Assembly: GCA_934254725.1 (NCBI GenBank)
Contig: CAKQLR010000004.1
Coordinates: 1 to 64,000, forward strand
Origin: an uncultured Clostridia bacterium
Lineage (GTDB): Bacteria; Bacillota; Clostridia; Christensenellales; Borkfalkiaceae
Direction of reading: 5' to 3'
Length of the DNA: 64,000 nucleotides
A program made the translations under genes and the position numbers. The first letter of the stretch is position 1; the number at the start of each line of letters is the position of its first letter. The notes below the pieces were generated by a model that saw nothing but the letters and a program-made list of their open reading frames with translations, was not told where the DNA came from and did not search any database. This document shows positions 46,106-56,202 of the stretch, one piece after another.

Positions 46106-48421
46106 ATGAAAAAAATAATTATTGCGGTTATTTCCGTCTGTGCATTGCTTCTTTGTTCGGGGTTATCCGTATTGAACGTTTCCGCGGCGGAAAAATACGA
46201 CGCGGGTGGCAGCTATTCCGTAGTCGGAAACGATTTAAACGATGGCGGATACATAGTAGCAAGCGTTAACGTAAAAGATTACGGAGCAAAAGGCGACGGC
46301 AAAACGGACGATACAGCCGCTATAAAGGAAGCTTTTTCCGCAATGGTTTTCGGCGCTAAAGCCGGCACTATTTATTTCCCTGCGGGGAAATATCACGTTA
46401 CTTCTCCGGGTTTTACGGTGCTTAGCGGGTGTTCGCTTGTAGGACAGCGTAAAGACCTCGACAGTTCGGACAAGGAAGAGGGCACGGTAATAATTGCGGA
46501 TTATATCAATAAGAAAGACGTTCCGCTGTTTTATATGTCGGAATGCTCCGCGCTTACCGATATCTCGGTTTATTATCCCCGCCAGAAAGCGGATAAACCT
46601 ATAAAATATGCCCCCACGATAAAATCCGCAACTACAACAAGAGAGATAAGCAATTTCGTTACCGTGAAAAACGTGACGTTATACAATTCTTTTGACGGCA
46701 TAGATATCCGCGGCGGCGCTCAGCACTGTACGGGTATAAGGGGCACGGTTCTGAATACGGGTTTGCACGTAAGCCTGAATGCGGAAGTTTCGGAATTTGT
46801 CGACGTTAAATTTTCCGCTTCATATTGGAACAAGTATGACGGTACTTCCGTAGAAAAGATAAAAGCTTACACTAAAGCGAACGCAATCGGATTTAAAATC
46901 GGTTATACGGACGATTACCTTATGTATAACCTTTCTTTCCCGAAGGATGAATTCGCAAAAGGCATTTACTATTATGCGGACAAGACCTCTACGGGGCAGA
47001 CGTTTATTTCCTACGGGCTTTCGTTCGATTTGAACGGCTCGGAAATATTTGTCGAGGACGGATACGAGGAATTTGTTCCAGAAGGCTGGCCGAAACAGGT
47101 AAACATAGACAAAGTTAAAAACAGCGATAAATATTCGTTTGAAGAACCTGTTGACAGGTATTCGACGAAAAATACGTTGTTTAACGTTCGTTCCAAGACA
47201 TACGGCGCGACGGGGAAAGGCTCAAAAGACGATACTCAGGCGTTCAGAAAGGCTATCGACGACGCAAAAAAGAATGGCGGCGGAATAGTTTTCGTGCCCG
47301 CCGGAACGTACAAGATAACGAGCAGTATCGTAGTTCCCGATAACGTGGAAATACTCGGCGACTGGCACGGATACCGTACGGGTTCGCCGAGCGTAATTTC
47401 GGTCAAATATAAAACAGACGAGCAGAACGCGGCGTTCGTACTCGGCAACAACAGCGGAGTGCAGGGCTTGACGTTTATTCTTCCCGAGCACGTTCCTTCT
47501 GTCTATATTGTGCCCGAAGGGGAGGAGTACGGCTACGCGAACGGTAAAACTTACGACGTGTGGAAGGACCCGTTCCCGCTGGGAAGTTTAACGATTACCG
47601 AATTTCCCTGGCTTGTAAAAGGTGATGGCAAGGGTTGCTGGGTAGAAAATATCTGCATAACCAACGGTTTTAACGGCATAGATTTCGCAAGCGCAAAGTG
47701 CGACGATTTCGTCATAAATGGCGTTTGGGGCACTTGTATGAACTTAGGCGTTAAAATAGGCGGCGGCAGCGAAAACGGTAGAATTGCTTATACGTTTTTT
47801 ACCTATGGTACGTGGTGGGAAAATATAAGAAGAACGCAGGATTTATCATTGTATTCATACCGCTGTTCGGACGGATATTATCTTGGTAACTGCAAAAACA
47901 TAAAAATTCTTTCGGCGGCTACGTTCGGGCTTCACTACGGTATGAGGTTTTACAACGACGGAACGGGCGCGCCCGAGAATATAAGCGTTCTTAGAATGCT
48001 TGCCGATATGCCGTTCGGAAAGTACGGAATTTTTGCCGAAGCGGGCGACGATATTTCAGTAGTAGGGTTATCTACGGGAGTAAATTCCACACCCGACGCG
48101 GGCAAGATTTCAAACTATCTGTACGCAGATGAAAACTTCGGCGGGAAACTCAGGGTGTACGGACAAAATTACTGGGGAAATACCGAAAACAAAATTTGCG
48201 GCGACGTGAAAGTATATGGCTACGACGACGTAAACACCGATTATATTTCGCACGATTTTCCTAAGCCCGATTATTACTACAACGACAATAGTTCTTCGGA
48301 AGATAATTCCGGCAAAAAAGGATGCGGCGCAAGTTTGCATACGGAAAGCGCGGCATTGATTCTTACGGGCTGTTGTTTGTATATTATTCTTGCAAAAAAA
48401 AGAAAAGGAGAGAAAATATGA
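46106..48421 (+). CDS. Membrane-anchored beta-helix protein, pectate-lyase-3-like (two copies)
   Basis: 771 residues. Signal peptide to about residue 28 (LNVSA/AE). Two right-handed beta-helix units, each opening with the Pectate_lyase_3/GH28-like signature: NVKDYGAKGDGKTDDTAAIK (about 55-74) and SKTYGATGKGSKDDTQAF (about 364-381), each followed by GGxIVFxPAGTY-type strands. Such proteins act on pectin or other polysaccharides, but catalytic residues are not identifiable by eye. A short linker, GKKGCGAS, one helix and KKRKGEKI end the protein. Its TGA overlaps the next ATG. Paralogue of the protein at 56199. Confidence 0.8.
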   Translation: MKKIIIAVISVCALLLCSGLSVLNVSAAEKYDAGGSYSVVGNDLNDGGYIVASVNVKDYGAKGDGKTDDTAAIKEAFSAMVFGAKAGTIYFPAGKYHVTSPGFTVLSGCSLVGQRKDLDSSDKEEGTVIIADYINKKDVPLFYMSECSALTDISVYYPRQKADKPIKYAPTIKSATTTREISNFVTVKNVTLYNSFDGIDIRGGAQHCTGIRGTVLNTGLHVSLNAEVSEFVDVKFSASYWNKYDGTSVEKIKAYTKANAIGFKIGYTDDYLMYNLSFPKDEFAKGIYYYADKTSTGQTFISYGLSFDLNGSEIFVEDGYEEFVPEGWPKQVNIDKVKNSDKYSFEEPVDRYSTKNTLFNVRSKTYGATGKGSKDDTQAFRKAIDDAKKNGGGIVFVPAGTYKITSSIVVPDNVEILGDWHGYRTGSPSVISVKYKTDEQNAAFVLGNNSGVQGLTFILPEHVPSVYIVPEGEEYGYANGKTYDVWKDPFPLGSLTITEFPWLVKGDGKGCWVENICITNGFNGIDFASAKCDDFVINGVWGTCMNLGVKIGGGSENGRIAYTFFTYGTWWENIRRTQDLSLYSYRCSDGYYLGNCKNIKILSAATFGLHYGMRFYNDGTGAPENISVLRMLADMPFGKYGIFAEAGDDISVVGLSTGVNSTPDAGKISNYLYADENFGGKLRVYGQNYWGNTENKICGDVKVYGYDDVNTDYISHDFPKPDYYYNDNSSSEDNSGKKGCGASLHTESAALILTGCCLYIILAKKRKGEKI

Positions 48422-49347
48422 AAAAATTTGCTTTATTATTTATTGCGGCTCTGTTTGCCGTTTGCGCGTCTTTCGGTTTTACCGGAGCAGCCGCTCAGGA
48501 AGAAACGGGTGCCGAAACAAGACCGTTGTTTAACTGGTTCAGTCATACCGACTGTATGTCGTTTGACAGTGATAACGAAATTTACAGAGTTAACGACGCA
48601 AATCTTTCGAGATTGTCCTCCGTTGACGCGTCGCTTCATCTTTTAAAGAGCGACTACAGCGACGATCTTATTAAATTCTCGTACAGATACGCTCATTCCA
48701 ACGACGGTCCTTTGGCTGCTAACGACTGGAATTTCTACTTTACTTTCCGCAATTTCGAAGGCGAAAGCCCGCTTTGGGCTTCTCAATATTCGGCGCATCT
48801 TCTGTTCTTCCGCGACCAAATGAAATTTATACTTGTTTACGGCGGCAGTTTCGTTGTAGAACAAGAGGTTGCTATACCTTCCAACCTTAACGGAGATTAC
48901 GAGCTTGAAGATACCGCTTGGCATAGTGTTGAAATAAACATAGACGACGAGACGGGCGCAATCGAAATATACAGAGATAAAGGTACGGAAGAGGAAATCC
49001 GTTTAAGCGTAAGTTGCAAGTCGGACGATAAAATTCAACTTCTCGACGAAGGCGGATATTCGTTCTCCACTTATCGTTACGACGTCGAATTCAAGGATTT
49101 ATATTTCTTCAATTCAAAGAATACGGAAATAGACGACGAACGCTCTAAATTCGATAATCCGGACGGAAACGACGGTTCGGACGATTCGGGTGACGAACCT
49201 TCGGACGAACCCTCGGGTGATAATTCAGGCGAAACGCCCGCAGATCCCGGAAAGAAAGGCTGCAAAGGCGATATGGGCGCAGGCAGCATAATTGCAGGCG
49301 CGATAGTTGCGCTTTCCGCTATTTTGCTTAAGAAAAAGGAGCACTGA
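48418..49347 (+). CDS. Membrane-anchored LamG-like surface protein
   Basis: 309 residues, starting on the ATG that overlaps the previous stop, after AAAAGGAGAG. The signal peptide ends near residue 25 (GAAA/QEE). A single concanavalin/LamG-like domain (about 35-230) has WNFYFTFRNFEG and DTAWHSVEINIDDETGAIEI, similar to the N-terminal domain of the protein at 44368. An acidic Asp/Ser/Glu/Pro linker leads to GKKGCKGDMG, one helix and KKKEH. It overlaps the permease start by one base, tying the surface proteins to the importer operon. Confidence 0.78.
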   Translation: MKKFALLFIAALFAVCASFGFTGAAAQEETGAETRPLFNWFSHTDCMSFDSDNEIYRVNDANLSRLSSVDASLHLLKSDYSDDLIKFSYRYAHSNDGPLAANDWNFYFTFRNFEGESPLWASQYSAHLLFFRDQMKFILVYGGSFVVEQEVAIPSNLNGDYELEDTAWHSVEINIDDETGAIEIYRDKGTEEEIRLSVSCKSDDKIQLLDEGGYSFSTYRYDVEFKDLYFFNSKNTEIDDERSKFDNPDGNDGSDDSGDEPSDEPSGDNSGETPADPGKKGCKGDMGAGSIIAGAIVALSAILLKKKEH

Positions 49348-50300
49348 TGGCACGGACTCGAAAACCAAACGGAGAGCCGAGGAAAAACGGTACTCTCGGC
49401 GAAAGACTTAAAAGATACAAATATTTGTACCTTTTGATGATTCCCGGAATCCTTTGGTATGTACTGTTCCATATCGTACCTTTTTACGGAATAGTAATAG
49501 GCTTTCAGAATTATACGCTGGCTTCAAAATCCATATTCAACAACGAATGGGTGGGCTTTAAAAACTTTGAATGGCTGTTTGCATCTCCAGATTTTTTCAA
49601 GGTTTTGTGGAACACCGTTTACATGAGCCTTTTAAAGCTCGCCTGCGGCTTCGTTGCGCCGATAATTCTTGCACTGATGATAAATGCCATAAGATGCAAG
49701 CCGTATAAAAACGTGGTGCAGACGATATCGTATCTTCCGAACTTCCTCTCGTGGGTTATTGTTTTTTCGATAGTAACCGTTATTTTCAATAATTACACGG
49801 GTGTATTGAAACAGTTGTTTTCGTCTTTCGGTTGGGAGTATACCGATCCTTCTACAAACGAGAATACGATAATTTCTTTTTTGGTATTTTCCGCGGTATG
49901 GAAGGGCGTGGGATACAGCGCGATAATATATCTCGCTTCGCTGTCCGGAATAGACCCGCAGCTTTACGAAGCAGCTTCCATAGACGGGGCGAATCGTTTT
50001 AGCAGATTGCTGAATATAACTCTTCCCGGAATTCTGCCTACCTGCGCAATAGTTTTGATACTTAACGTAGGGGGAATTCTCGGAGGGGATTTCGAACAGA
50101 TACTTCTTTTCCAGGGCGGGAATATTCTTATTGCCGATAAAACGGAGAACTTTGCCACTTATTCGTACAAAATAGGTTTACAGGGCTTTCAATACAGCAA
50201 AACTACGGCGCTGGGTATATTCCAATCGCTTTTCGGCGCGATACTTACTATTGCGACAAACAAACTTGCCGGCAAGCTCGGCTACGAGGGAATATGGTAA
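49347..50300 (+). CDS. Polysaccharide-type ABC transporter permease, LplB-like
   Basis: 317 residues. Basic N-terminus (LGERLKRYKYLYLLMIPGI), six helices, and the EAA loop EAASIDGANRF (about residues 207-217) followed by NITLPGILPT. The sequence IVPFYGIVIGFQNY is typical of the LplB/YtcO branch of CUT1 importers, which take up larger oligosaccharides with LplA-like lipoproteins. Partner of the next gene. No ATPase nearby. Confidence 0.93.
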   Translation: MARTRKPNGEPRKNGTLGERLKRYKYLYLLMIPGILWYVLFHIVPFYGIVIGFQNYTLASKSIFNNEWVGFKNFEWLFASPDFFKVLWNTVYMSLLKLACGFVAPIILALMINAIRCKPYKNVVQTISYLPNFLSWVIVFSIVTVIFNNYTGVLKQLFSSFGWEYTDPSTNENTIISFLVFSAVWKGVGYSAIIYLASLSGIDPQLYEAASIDGANRFSRLLNITLPGILPTCAIVLILNVGGILGGDFEQILLFQGGNILIADKTENFATYSYKIGLQGFQYSKTTALGIFQSLFGAILTIATNKLAGKLGYEGIW

Positions 50301-51196
50301 AAAATTTATTACATAGAAAAAACGCTATAAAAAAACCGGTAGGCGAGAAGATAGCGGACGTAATAAACTATATCTTATTGTTTATTCTTTCGTTGCTGTT
50401 CGTAATACCGTTCGTGTACGTTATATCGATATCGTTTTCCACCGAAAATGCCATCGGTCTTTACGGCATAACGCTGTTCCCGAGGGAATTTACGGCAGAA
50501 GCTTATACCTATCTTTTCCGCTCGGGCGGGGTTATTCTGAAAGCTTATCGCAACACGATATTCATAACGGTGATTACAACCGTTCTTGCGGTAATAGTCA
50601 CGGGCGGTCTGGCTTACCCGCTTTCAAAAGTAAAACTGCCTTTCAGGCAGGTATTTATGTACTATGTGCTGTTCGCAATGCTTTTCGGCGGCGGAATGAT
50701 ACCCACGTATCTTGTTATAACCAAAGCATACGGGCTGAAAAATTCCGTCTGGGCAATCATTTTGCCGGGAACTTACAGCGCGTGGAACATGATAATAATG
50801 AAAAACTTTTTCGCGCAACTGCCTAAGGATATAGAGGAAGCCGCTCTTATAGACGGGGCGAACGAAATAAAAATTTTCGTTTCGATAGTGCTTCCGCTTT
50901 CCAAACCGATAATCGCAACGGTCAGTTTGTTTAACGCCGTAGGACAGTGGAATAACTGGTTCGGTCCGTTAATCTACCTCGATAACACGGAATTCCCGAC
51001 GATAATGCTGTTTTTAAAGGGTGTTATATCGAGCAGCTTAAACATAGGCAGTCAATTCGATTCGACGGAACCACCCCCGCCCCAGAGCGTGCAGATGGCG
51101 ACAGTGCTTGCTTGTACCGTTCCGATAGTATGCGTTTACCCGTTTTTACAAAAATATTTTGCTTCCGGCGTACTTGTCGGCGGCGTAAAAGGTTGA
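50294..51196 (+). CDS. Polysaccharide-type ABC transporter permease, YtcP/LplC-like
   Basis: 300 residues, overlapping the LplB-like gene by seven bases. Six helices; EAA loop EEAALIDGANE (about residues 185-195) and VLPLSKPI. Ends in GVLVGGVKG, the usual terminus of this branch. Forms the importer channel with the preceding gene and the binding protein at 53401. Confidence 0.93.
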   Translation: MVKNLLHRKNAIKKPVGEKIADVINYILLFILSLLFVIPFVYVISISFSTENAIGLYGITLFPREFTAEAYTYLFRSGGVILKAYRNTIFITVITTVLAVIVTGGLAYPLSKVKLPFRQVFMYYVLFAMLFGGGMIPTYLVITKAYGLKNSVWAIILPGTYSAWNMIIMKNFFAQLPKDIEEAALIDGANEIKIFVSIVLPLSKPIIATVSLFNAVGQWNNWFGPLIYLDNTEFPTIMLFLKGVISSSLNIGSQFDSTEPPPPQSVQMATVLACTVPIVCVYPFLQKYFASGVLVGGVKG

Positions 51197-51205
51197 GGAC
51201 TTTTT

Positions 51206-53389
51206 ATGATCGAATTACATAACAACAAAGCGATACTGTCTATAGACGAGACGGACGGAGAGATAGTTTCGCTGAAAAGCAAATCCGGAACGGAATACGT
51301 AGCTAAGCCCGTACCGATTATCGCCGTACGTCTTCTTGATACGGAAAAACAAGAGAGAACGGACGTGTTTTCGGAAGGGAAATATCTTTCCGAAGCAAAA
51401 TCCGATAGCGACGAAATTATTCTCGGTTTTTCCGGAATGGGCGGTCTTGAAATAGACTGCACGGCTACTATTTCTTCAACAAAACAAGGGTTTGAGTTCT
51501 CTTTAAAAATAGAAAACGGCACAGGTTTTGCCATCGAGTGGGTAGACTACCCCGTTATGCGCCTTAAAAACATGATGAAAGACGCGGGCGGAGACTTTAA
51601 ATTTTTAAAGACGAGGCAGGAAGGCTCCGAAACGGACACCCTTGCAGGTTATCATCATTTTATGACCGATTACCCGAATAAAGGGTGGGACGGCACATAT
51701 CCGGGACCTACCGGTTTACAGTTTCAGGCGTATTATAACGGAAAAGAGGGGTTTTACTTCGGCGATCACGATGCCGAAAGCAATTTAAAGGTAATAGACG
51801 GTTATCTTTGCGACGGCGACATAGCTATAGAAAACAAGCTTTTACCGGGGCTTAAGGATAATGCTCGTTATGAATATCCGTTTAAAGCGATAGTTCGCGA
51901 AATAGAGGGAACCTGGGCGGACGCCGCAGAAGTTTACAGAAATTTTGCGGAATCTTCCGGAATGATAAAGGTACCGAAATTCAAGGAAAACGAAAGGATT
52001 CCCGAATGGATCGCGGATTGCCCGATAGTTGTCATTTATCCCGTGAGAGGGGACGAAGATATAGGTAAAATGGATCCTAATATGTACTATCCGTACACGA
52101 ACGCTCTTCCGTATCTCGATAAATTGAAAGAGCAACTCGATTCCCGTTTTCTTGTTCTTCTCTGTCACTGGGAAGGCAGCGCTCCGTGGGCGCCGCCGTT
52201 CGTATGGCCGCCATACGGCGATAAGAAAAACTTCCTCGAATTTGTGGATAAAGTGCATGAAAGAGGGGATTTATTCGGCGTATATTGCAGCGGAACCGCC
52301 TGGACGGAGGAAAGTATAGTAGACCCTTCTTACAATACGAAAAAGATGTTTGAAGAACGGAATTATTCGGAAATAATGGCTACGGGCATAGACCAAAAGC
52401 TGTCGCGCGCATACATTTGCAACGGAAATATCCGTTGGGGTTACGATATGTGCATTCACACCGAAGGGGCGCGTGAAATAGTTTTAAATGAAGTAAATTC
52501 CGTCATAAACAAAGGGAAAGTCGATTATATTCAATACTTCGACCAGAACCTCGGCGGGTTGGCTTCGGTGTGCTATAACAAAAAGCACGGGCATCCGGCT
52601 ACCCCCGGCAAATGGCTAGTGAAAGATACTCTTACGCTTCTTAAAGACGTTAACGGCATAATAGACAGAGCGGGTAAAAAAGGCAAGGCGAGCGTCGGTT
52701 GTGAGTCCGCCGCCGCAGATTGTTATATGGGCGAAATGCCTTTCAACGACGGCAGAAATTATGGTTTTACCGACGTAAAGTGCGTTCCCGTTTACGATTA
52801 TGTTTATCACGAATACGTAAATAATTATATGGGCAACTGTAATACGTCTTTCTTCACTCTCGACGTGGGCAAACATCCCGAATATCTGTTTTACAGAACG
52901 GGGTACTTGTTTACAACGGGTACTGTTCTCACAGTCGTTCTGAAAAACGACGGCAAACTTCACTGGGATTGGTCGTCCCCGTGGAAGCTTCCCGACGTAG
53001 ATCAACAAGCTTACGGCAAATACGTAAAAACGCTTAACTCGTGGAAAAAGGGGCTTTTAAAGGGCGCTTTGACTTACGGAAGAATGCTTAAGCCTTTGGA
53101 GACGGAATGTGGGGAATATTCCTTTACAAGAAAGGACGGAGAGGTTAAAACTTACCCGTCGCTTAATTCTACCAGATGGCTTTGCGATGACGGCGAAGAA
53201 GTTCAGGTCGTTGTAAACTACTCGGGAAACGCAGAAACGTTCGGACTGCGTACGGACGAAGGAATAAAATGCGTTGAAGTTTACGATGAACCGGATTGCG
53301 CTTTCCCCGTTACGATTATCCCCGAAAACGGAATTTGCCGTATTACGGTAAAAGCCCGCAATGCGGTTAAAATAACAATAAAAAGATAA
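51206..53389 (+). CDS. DUF6259-like putative glycoside hydrolase
   Basis: 727 residues with no signal peptide, so cytoplasmic. The N-terminal half (about 1-260) is a beta-sandwich; the centre is a TIM-barrel-like region with CHWEGSAPWAPPF, GVYCSGTAWT, DYIQYFDQNLGG and ASVGCESAAA, and the C-terminus is beta-rich. The layout resembles the DUF6259 group, related to GH13/GH36-type clans, but I am not certain of the assignment. Asp and Glu in YFDQN and GCES are candidate catalytic residues. Encoded between the permeases and binding protein, so it likely acts on the imported sugar. Confidence 0.65.
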   Translation: MIELHNNKAILSIDETDGEIVSLKSKSGTEYVAKPVPIIAVRLLDTEKQERTDVFSEGKYLSEAKSDSDEIILGFSGMGGLEIDCTATISSTKQGFEFSLKIENGTGFAIEWVDYPVMRLKNMMKDAGGDFKFLKTRQEGSETDTLAGYHHFMTDYPNKGWDGTYPGPTGLQFQAYYNGKEGFYFGDHDAESNLKVIDGYLCDGDIAIENKLLPGLKDNARYEYPFKAIVREIEGTWADAAEVYRNFAESSGMIKVPKFKENERIPEWIADCPIVVIYPVRGDEDIGKMDPNMYYPYTNALPYLDKLKEQLDSRFLVLLCHWEGSAPWAPPFVWPPYGDKKNFLEFVDKVHERGDLFGVYCSGTAWTEESIVDPSYNTKKMFEERNYSEIMATGIDQKLSRAYICNGNIRWGYDMCIHTEGAREIVLNEVNSVINKGKVDYIQYFDQNLGGLASVCYNKKHGHPATPGKWLVKDTLTLLKDVNGIIDRAGKKGKASVGCESAAADCYMGEMPFNDGRNYGFTDVKCVPVYDYVYHEYVNNYMGNCNTSFFTLDVGKHPEYLFYRTGYLFTTGTVLTVVLKNDGKLHWDWSSPWKLPDVDQQAYGKYVKTLNSWKKGLLKGALTYGRMLKPLETECGEYSFTRKDGEVKTYPSLNSTRWLCDDGEEVQVVVNYSGNAETFGLRTDEGIKCVEVYDEPDCAFPVTIIPENGICRITVKARNAVKITIKR

Positions 53390-53400
53390 GGAGAGATAAT

Positions 53401-55011
53401 ATGAAGGCTAAAAACAAATTTTTAAGACTCATCGCCTCAATCGTTACGGCGTTTATGTTCGTTGTCGGTATTACCGGCACGGCGGCTTGCAAAAAAGACG
53501 ATAACAAAATGCTAAGCGACGAAAAAGGCGTTTACACTCTTGACGAAAACGGCATAAAGGTTTACAAAGTCGTTATGATGGATCACGGCGTACCTTTCAC
53601 TACTAAAGAATTCAAATACCGTCAGCAGGTTTTAGAACGTGTAAACGAAAAACTCGTGCAGGATCTCGGTTATAAAGTGGATTTCAATATCGAAGTTTAT
53701 GCAGACGACACATTCAGTGATAAGCTTGTTACCCGCCTTGCGGATCAAGATCAGCTTGACCTCGTAAGACAGGTAGCCAAAGAAAATCTCGACAGCTACG
53801 TTTCTACAAATATCGCTATGGATGTAACCGATTACTTCAATAACGAGTCCTCTTTGAAGTCGAATCTTTCTTCCGCCATAATGAAAGAAGTGACGTATAA
53901 CGGCAGGGTTCATGCGATTCCCCTCGATAAACTCCCCGTTAACGGTGTTACGTTTGTAAGAGGAGATCTCCTCAATAAAGCGGGTTATGAAAATCTGACA
54001 TCTATAGAGGATTGGGAAGGATTTCTTGACAAGGTTGTAAAGGGCGGTTCTGAGTACCTCAACTCAAAATTGCAGACGGTTCCCCTTATGGGTTCGCTTT
54101 CGTGTATAGAAGAAATGCTGTACGGCGCTTTTACCGACGACCCCGGCGCAAACTATATTAACGCGGAAGGGAAAATCCGCCCCAAATATTTCAACGAGGG
54201 ATATAAAAATTTTATTAAAAAACTTCGCGAATGGATGGTAAAAGGCTATATTGACAACAGTCTTTTCAACTTTAACGAATTCGGAATGAACACATATATG
54301 TCCAACCAGGTTACGTCGGCTGTATCTTGCGGGATATATCACCTCGAATTCGGGTCTCTTCTTTCCGTAAATAAAGCTCATCCCGAGTGGAACATTACGC
54401 CGATAATGCCCCTTGCTACGGAAGACGGTAAATATGCTTCTACGGGAATAATGGGCGAGTTTTTATTCGTTCCGTATTCTGCTCGTTCGGCTGGCGTTGT
54501 GATGGATTTATTGAACTGGCATTTGTTCAATGAAGAAAACTATATGCTTTTAAGATGCGGTATAGAGGGCTTAACCTATACTATTAGTCCGGAAAAATCA
54601 ATAGACGTTCCCGCTGCGGAAAAGAGCGCGAACGTAACCGCTCCTTCCGATCTTATAGGAAGATTTATGATTGCTACCTCTGTAAAATACAATATGGGCT
54701 ATCCTGCTGCAACCTGCCCCGATGGCTCGAAGAAAGCATATTCCGACAGTTTAAAAGTAAAAGACGAACAGCTTATAGTCGATCCTACGATTTACGTCAG
54801 CTCCAAGATATCGGATATGGACAGAAGCGTTATAGCAAGCGCAAACAATACTGTTGCGGGGCAAATTCAAAAAATGCTCACTCTCAAAAAGGATAAGACT
54901 TTTGAAGTCTCCGATGCCGAGTTCGACGCGGTCTGGAACAAAATGCTTAAAGATTATACGGGTATTTCCGTATTCGATAAGATGACTGAAGAATACAACA
55001 AAATCAAATAA
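53401..55011 (+). CDS. ABC transporter substrate-binding lipoprotein, LplA-like
   Basis: 536 residues. Signal peptide type II with lipobox GTAAC (Cys near 28). The long family-1-type binding fold has FTTKEFKYRQQVLERVNEKL, NVDFNIEVYADD-like and EYNKIK end. This large size is typical of LplA-type proteins paired with LplB/YtcP permeases. It is separated from the permeases by the DUF6259-like gene. A terminator follows directly. Confidence 0.92.
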   Translation: MKAKNKFLRLIASIVTAFMFVVGITGTAACKKDDNKMLSDEKGVYTLDENGIKVYKVVMMDHGVPFTTKEFKYRQQVLERVNEKLVQDLGYKVDFNIEVYADDTFSDKLVTRLADQDQLDLVRQVAKENLDSYVSTNIAMDVTDYFNNESSLKSNLSSAIMKEVTYNGRVHAIPLDKLPVNGVTFVRGDLLNKAGYENLTSIEDWEGFLDKVVKGGSEYLNSKLQTVPLMGSLSCIEEMLYGAFTDDPGANYINAEGKIRPKYFNEGYKNFIKKLREWMVKGYIDNSLFNFNEFGMNTYMSNQVTSAVSCGIYHLEFGSLLSVNKAHPEWNITPIMPLATEDGKYASTGIMGEFLFVPYSARSAGVVMDLLNWHLFNEENYMLLRCGIEGLTYTISPEKSIDVPAAEKSANVTAPSDLIGRFMIATSVKYNMGYPAATCPDGSKKAYSDSLKVKDEQLIVDPTIYVSSKISDMDRSVIASANNTVAGQIQKMLTLKKDKTFEVSDAEFDAVWNKMLKDYTGISVFDKMTEEYNKIK

Positions 55012-55021
55012 TATCGGCATT

Positions 55022-55058
55022 GCGGGAGGGAGAAAATTACACTCTCTCCCGAGTTTTA
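55022..55058 (+). terminator. Terminator after the LplA-like gene
   Basis: GGGAGA (55028-55033) pairs with TCTCCC (55045-55050), with alternative pairing of CGGGAG with CTCCCG, followed by GAGTTTTATAA. The remaining gap to 55197 is A/T-rich; I found no good promoter in it. Confidence 0.6.
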
Positions 55059-55197
55059 TAAAAATGCATAAAGAGCGACGGAATGTTTTGCTGTTTTGTA
55101 GATATATTTTCGGGAGAAAAAACCGCTTTTCAGACAAAAAAACATTTCCGAGGCTATTGAAAATTAAAATTTATTAAATTAAAAAACAGTATAAATT

Positions 55198-56202
55198 ATG
55201 GAAAAAGAATATCTGATAGGTATAAATTACTTTAACGGCTGGAACAGAAACGACCCCAATCGCTGGCAAACAAACGGCAGAGACTGGAGAATGGATTACC
55301 CTGAACGCATACCCATAACAGGTTGCTATAACGATCCCGAAACGATGATTGCAGATATAGACGCGGCAAGCGAGAAAGGCGTGGATTTCTTTCAGATGCT
55401 TTGGTATGTGCAGAAGCCCGAAAGAGAAAAAAATTCAAGACATTTAAACGATTGCTTCGCGCATTATTTTGCGGCGAAAAACAACGAAAGAATCAAATTC
55501 GTTTTGGAATTTTGCAATCATCCCCCTTATGAAATTCTCGAGGACGATTTATGGGAGGACAGCGTAGACGAGTGGGTTAAAATAATGCTTCACCCTGGGT
55601 GCCTGAAAATAGACGGAAAAGCCGTCTTCAAAATTCACGGATTGGCTTATTTTTATCAGCAATGCGGCAGAAGCGTTGAGAAATTTGACGAAAGAATTTC
55701 CGTTTTGCGAGCTAAGGCAAAGAGAAAAGGGCTTGAACTTATAATAGGCGCGGGCGTTATGGCAGACGCTGTGAACGATGACGAAATAGCTTTGTCCTCT
55801 CATGTCGATTATTGCACGACCTATGCGGATTTCCCGAGAATAGAGGAGACGGAAAAGCCTTATGCGTTTTCGGTTCTTACCGAGCAAGCTTTAAAGGGCA
55901 GACGGGTTTTGGTCGAAAAGCTGCATTCGCCGTACGTTCCGTTTATAATGTCCGGCTGGTATCCGAGACCGTGGGGAGTACATAGCGCGCAATACGCATA
56001 CCCGACTGAAAAGGAGTGGAAGGAAGCTTTGCAGGGCGTTAAAACGGCTCTCGACGAGGACGAGCGTTTCACCCTTCACGGCAAAAAAATGTTTACGATT
56101 TACGCCTGGAACGAGTTTGGCGAGGGCGGCATCATGGCGCCTACGGCAGGCTTCGGAACTATGAAGCTGGATATGCTTAAAAAGGTGTTCGGAGAAAAAT
56201 GA
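55198..56202 (+). CDS. GH99-like / WbsX-family enzyme
   Basis: 334 residues. The start YLIGINYFNGWNRNDPNRW, the FFQMLWY strand, and near the end MSGWYPRPWG and IYAWNEFGEGG match the WbsX/GH99-like TIM-barrel family (its WNEWxEG signature appears as WNEFGEG). GH99 enzymes are endo-acting on alpha-mannosides; WbsX-type relatives occur in polysaccharide loci. The ATG has no ribosome binding site and lies in a long A/T-rich stretch. It overlaps the next gene by four bases. Confidence 0.75.
   Translation: MEKEYLIGINYFNGWNRNDPNRWQTNGRDWRMDYPERIPITGCYNDPETMIADIDAASEKGVDFFQMLWYVQKPEREKNSRHLNDCFAHYFAAKNNERIKFVLEFCNHPPYEILEDDLWEDSVDEWVKIMLHPGCLKIDGKAVFKIHGLAYFYQQCGRSVEKFDERISVLRAKAKRKGLELIIGAGVMADAVNDDEIALSSHVDYCTTYADFPRIEETEKPYAFSVLTEQALKGRRVLVEKLHSPYVPFIMSGWYPRPWGVHSAQYAYPTEKEWKEALQGVKTALDEDERFTLHGKKMFTIYAWNEFGEGGIMAPTAGFGTMKLDMLKKVFGEK

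Noticed and set aside
55157..55195. TTGAAA and TATAAA before the WbsX-like gene as a promoter
   Set aside because: The spacer is 27 bp and the -10 would place the transcript start inside the gene.
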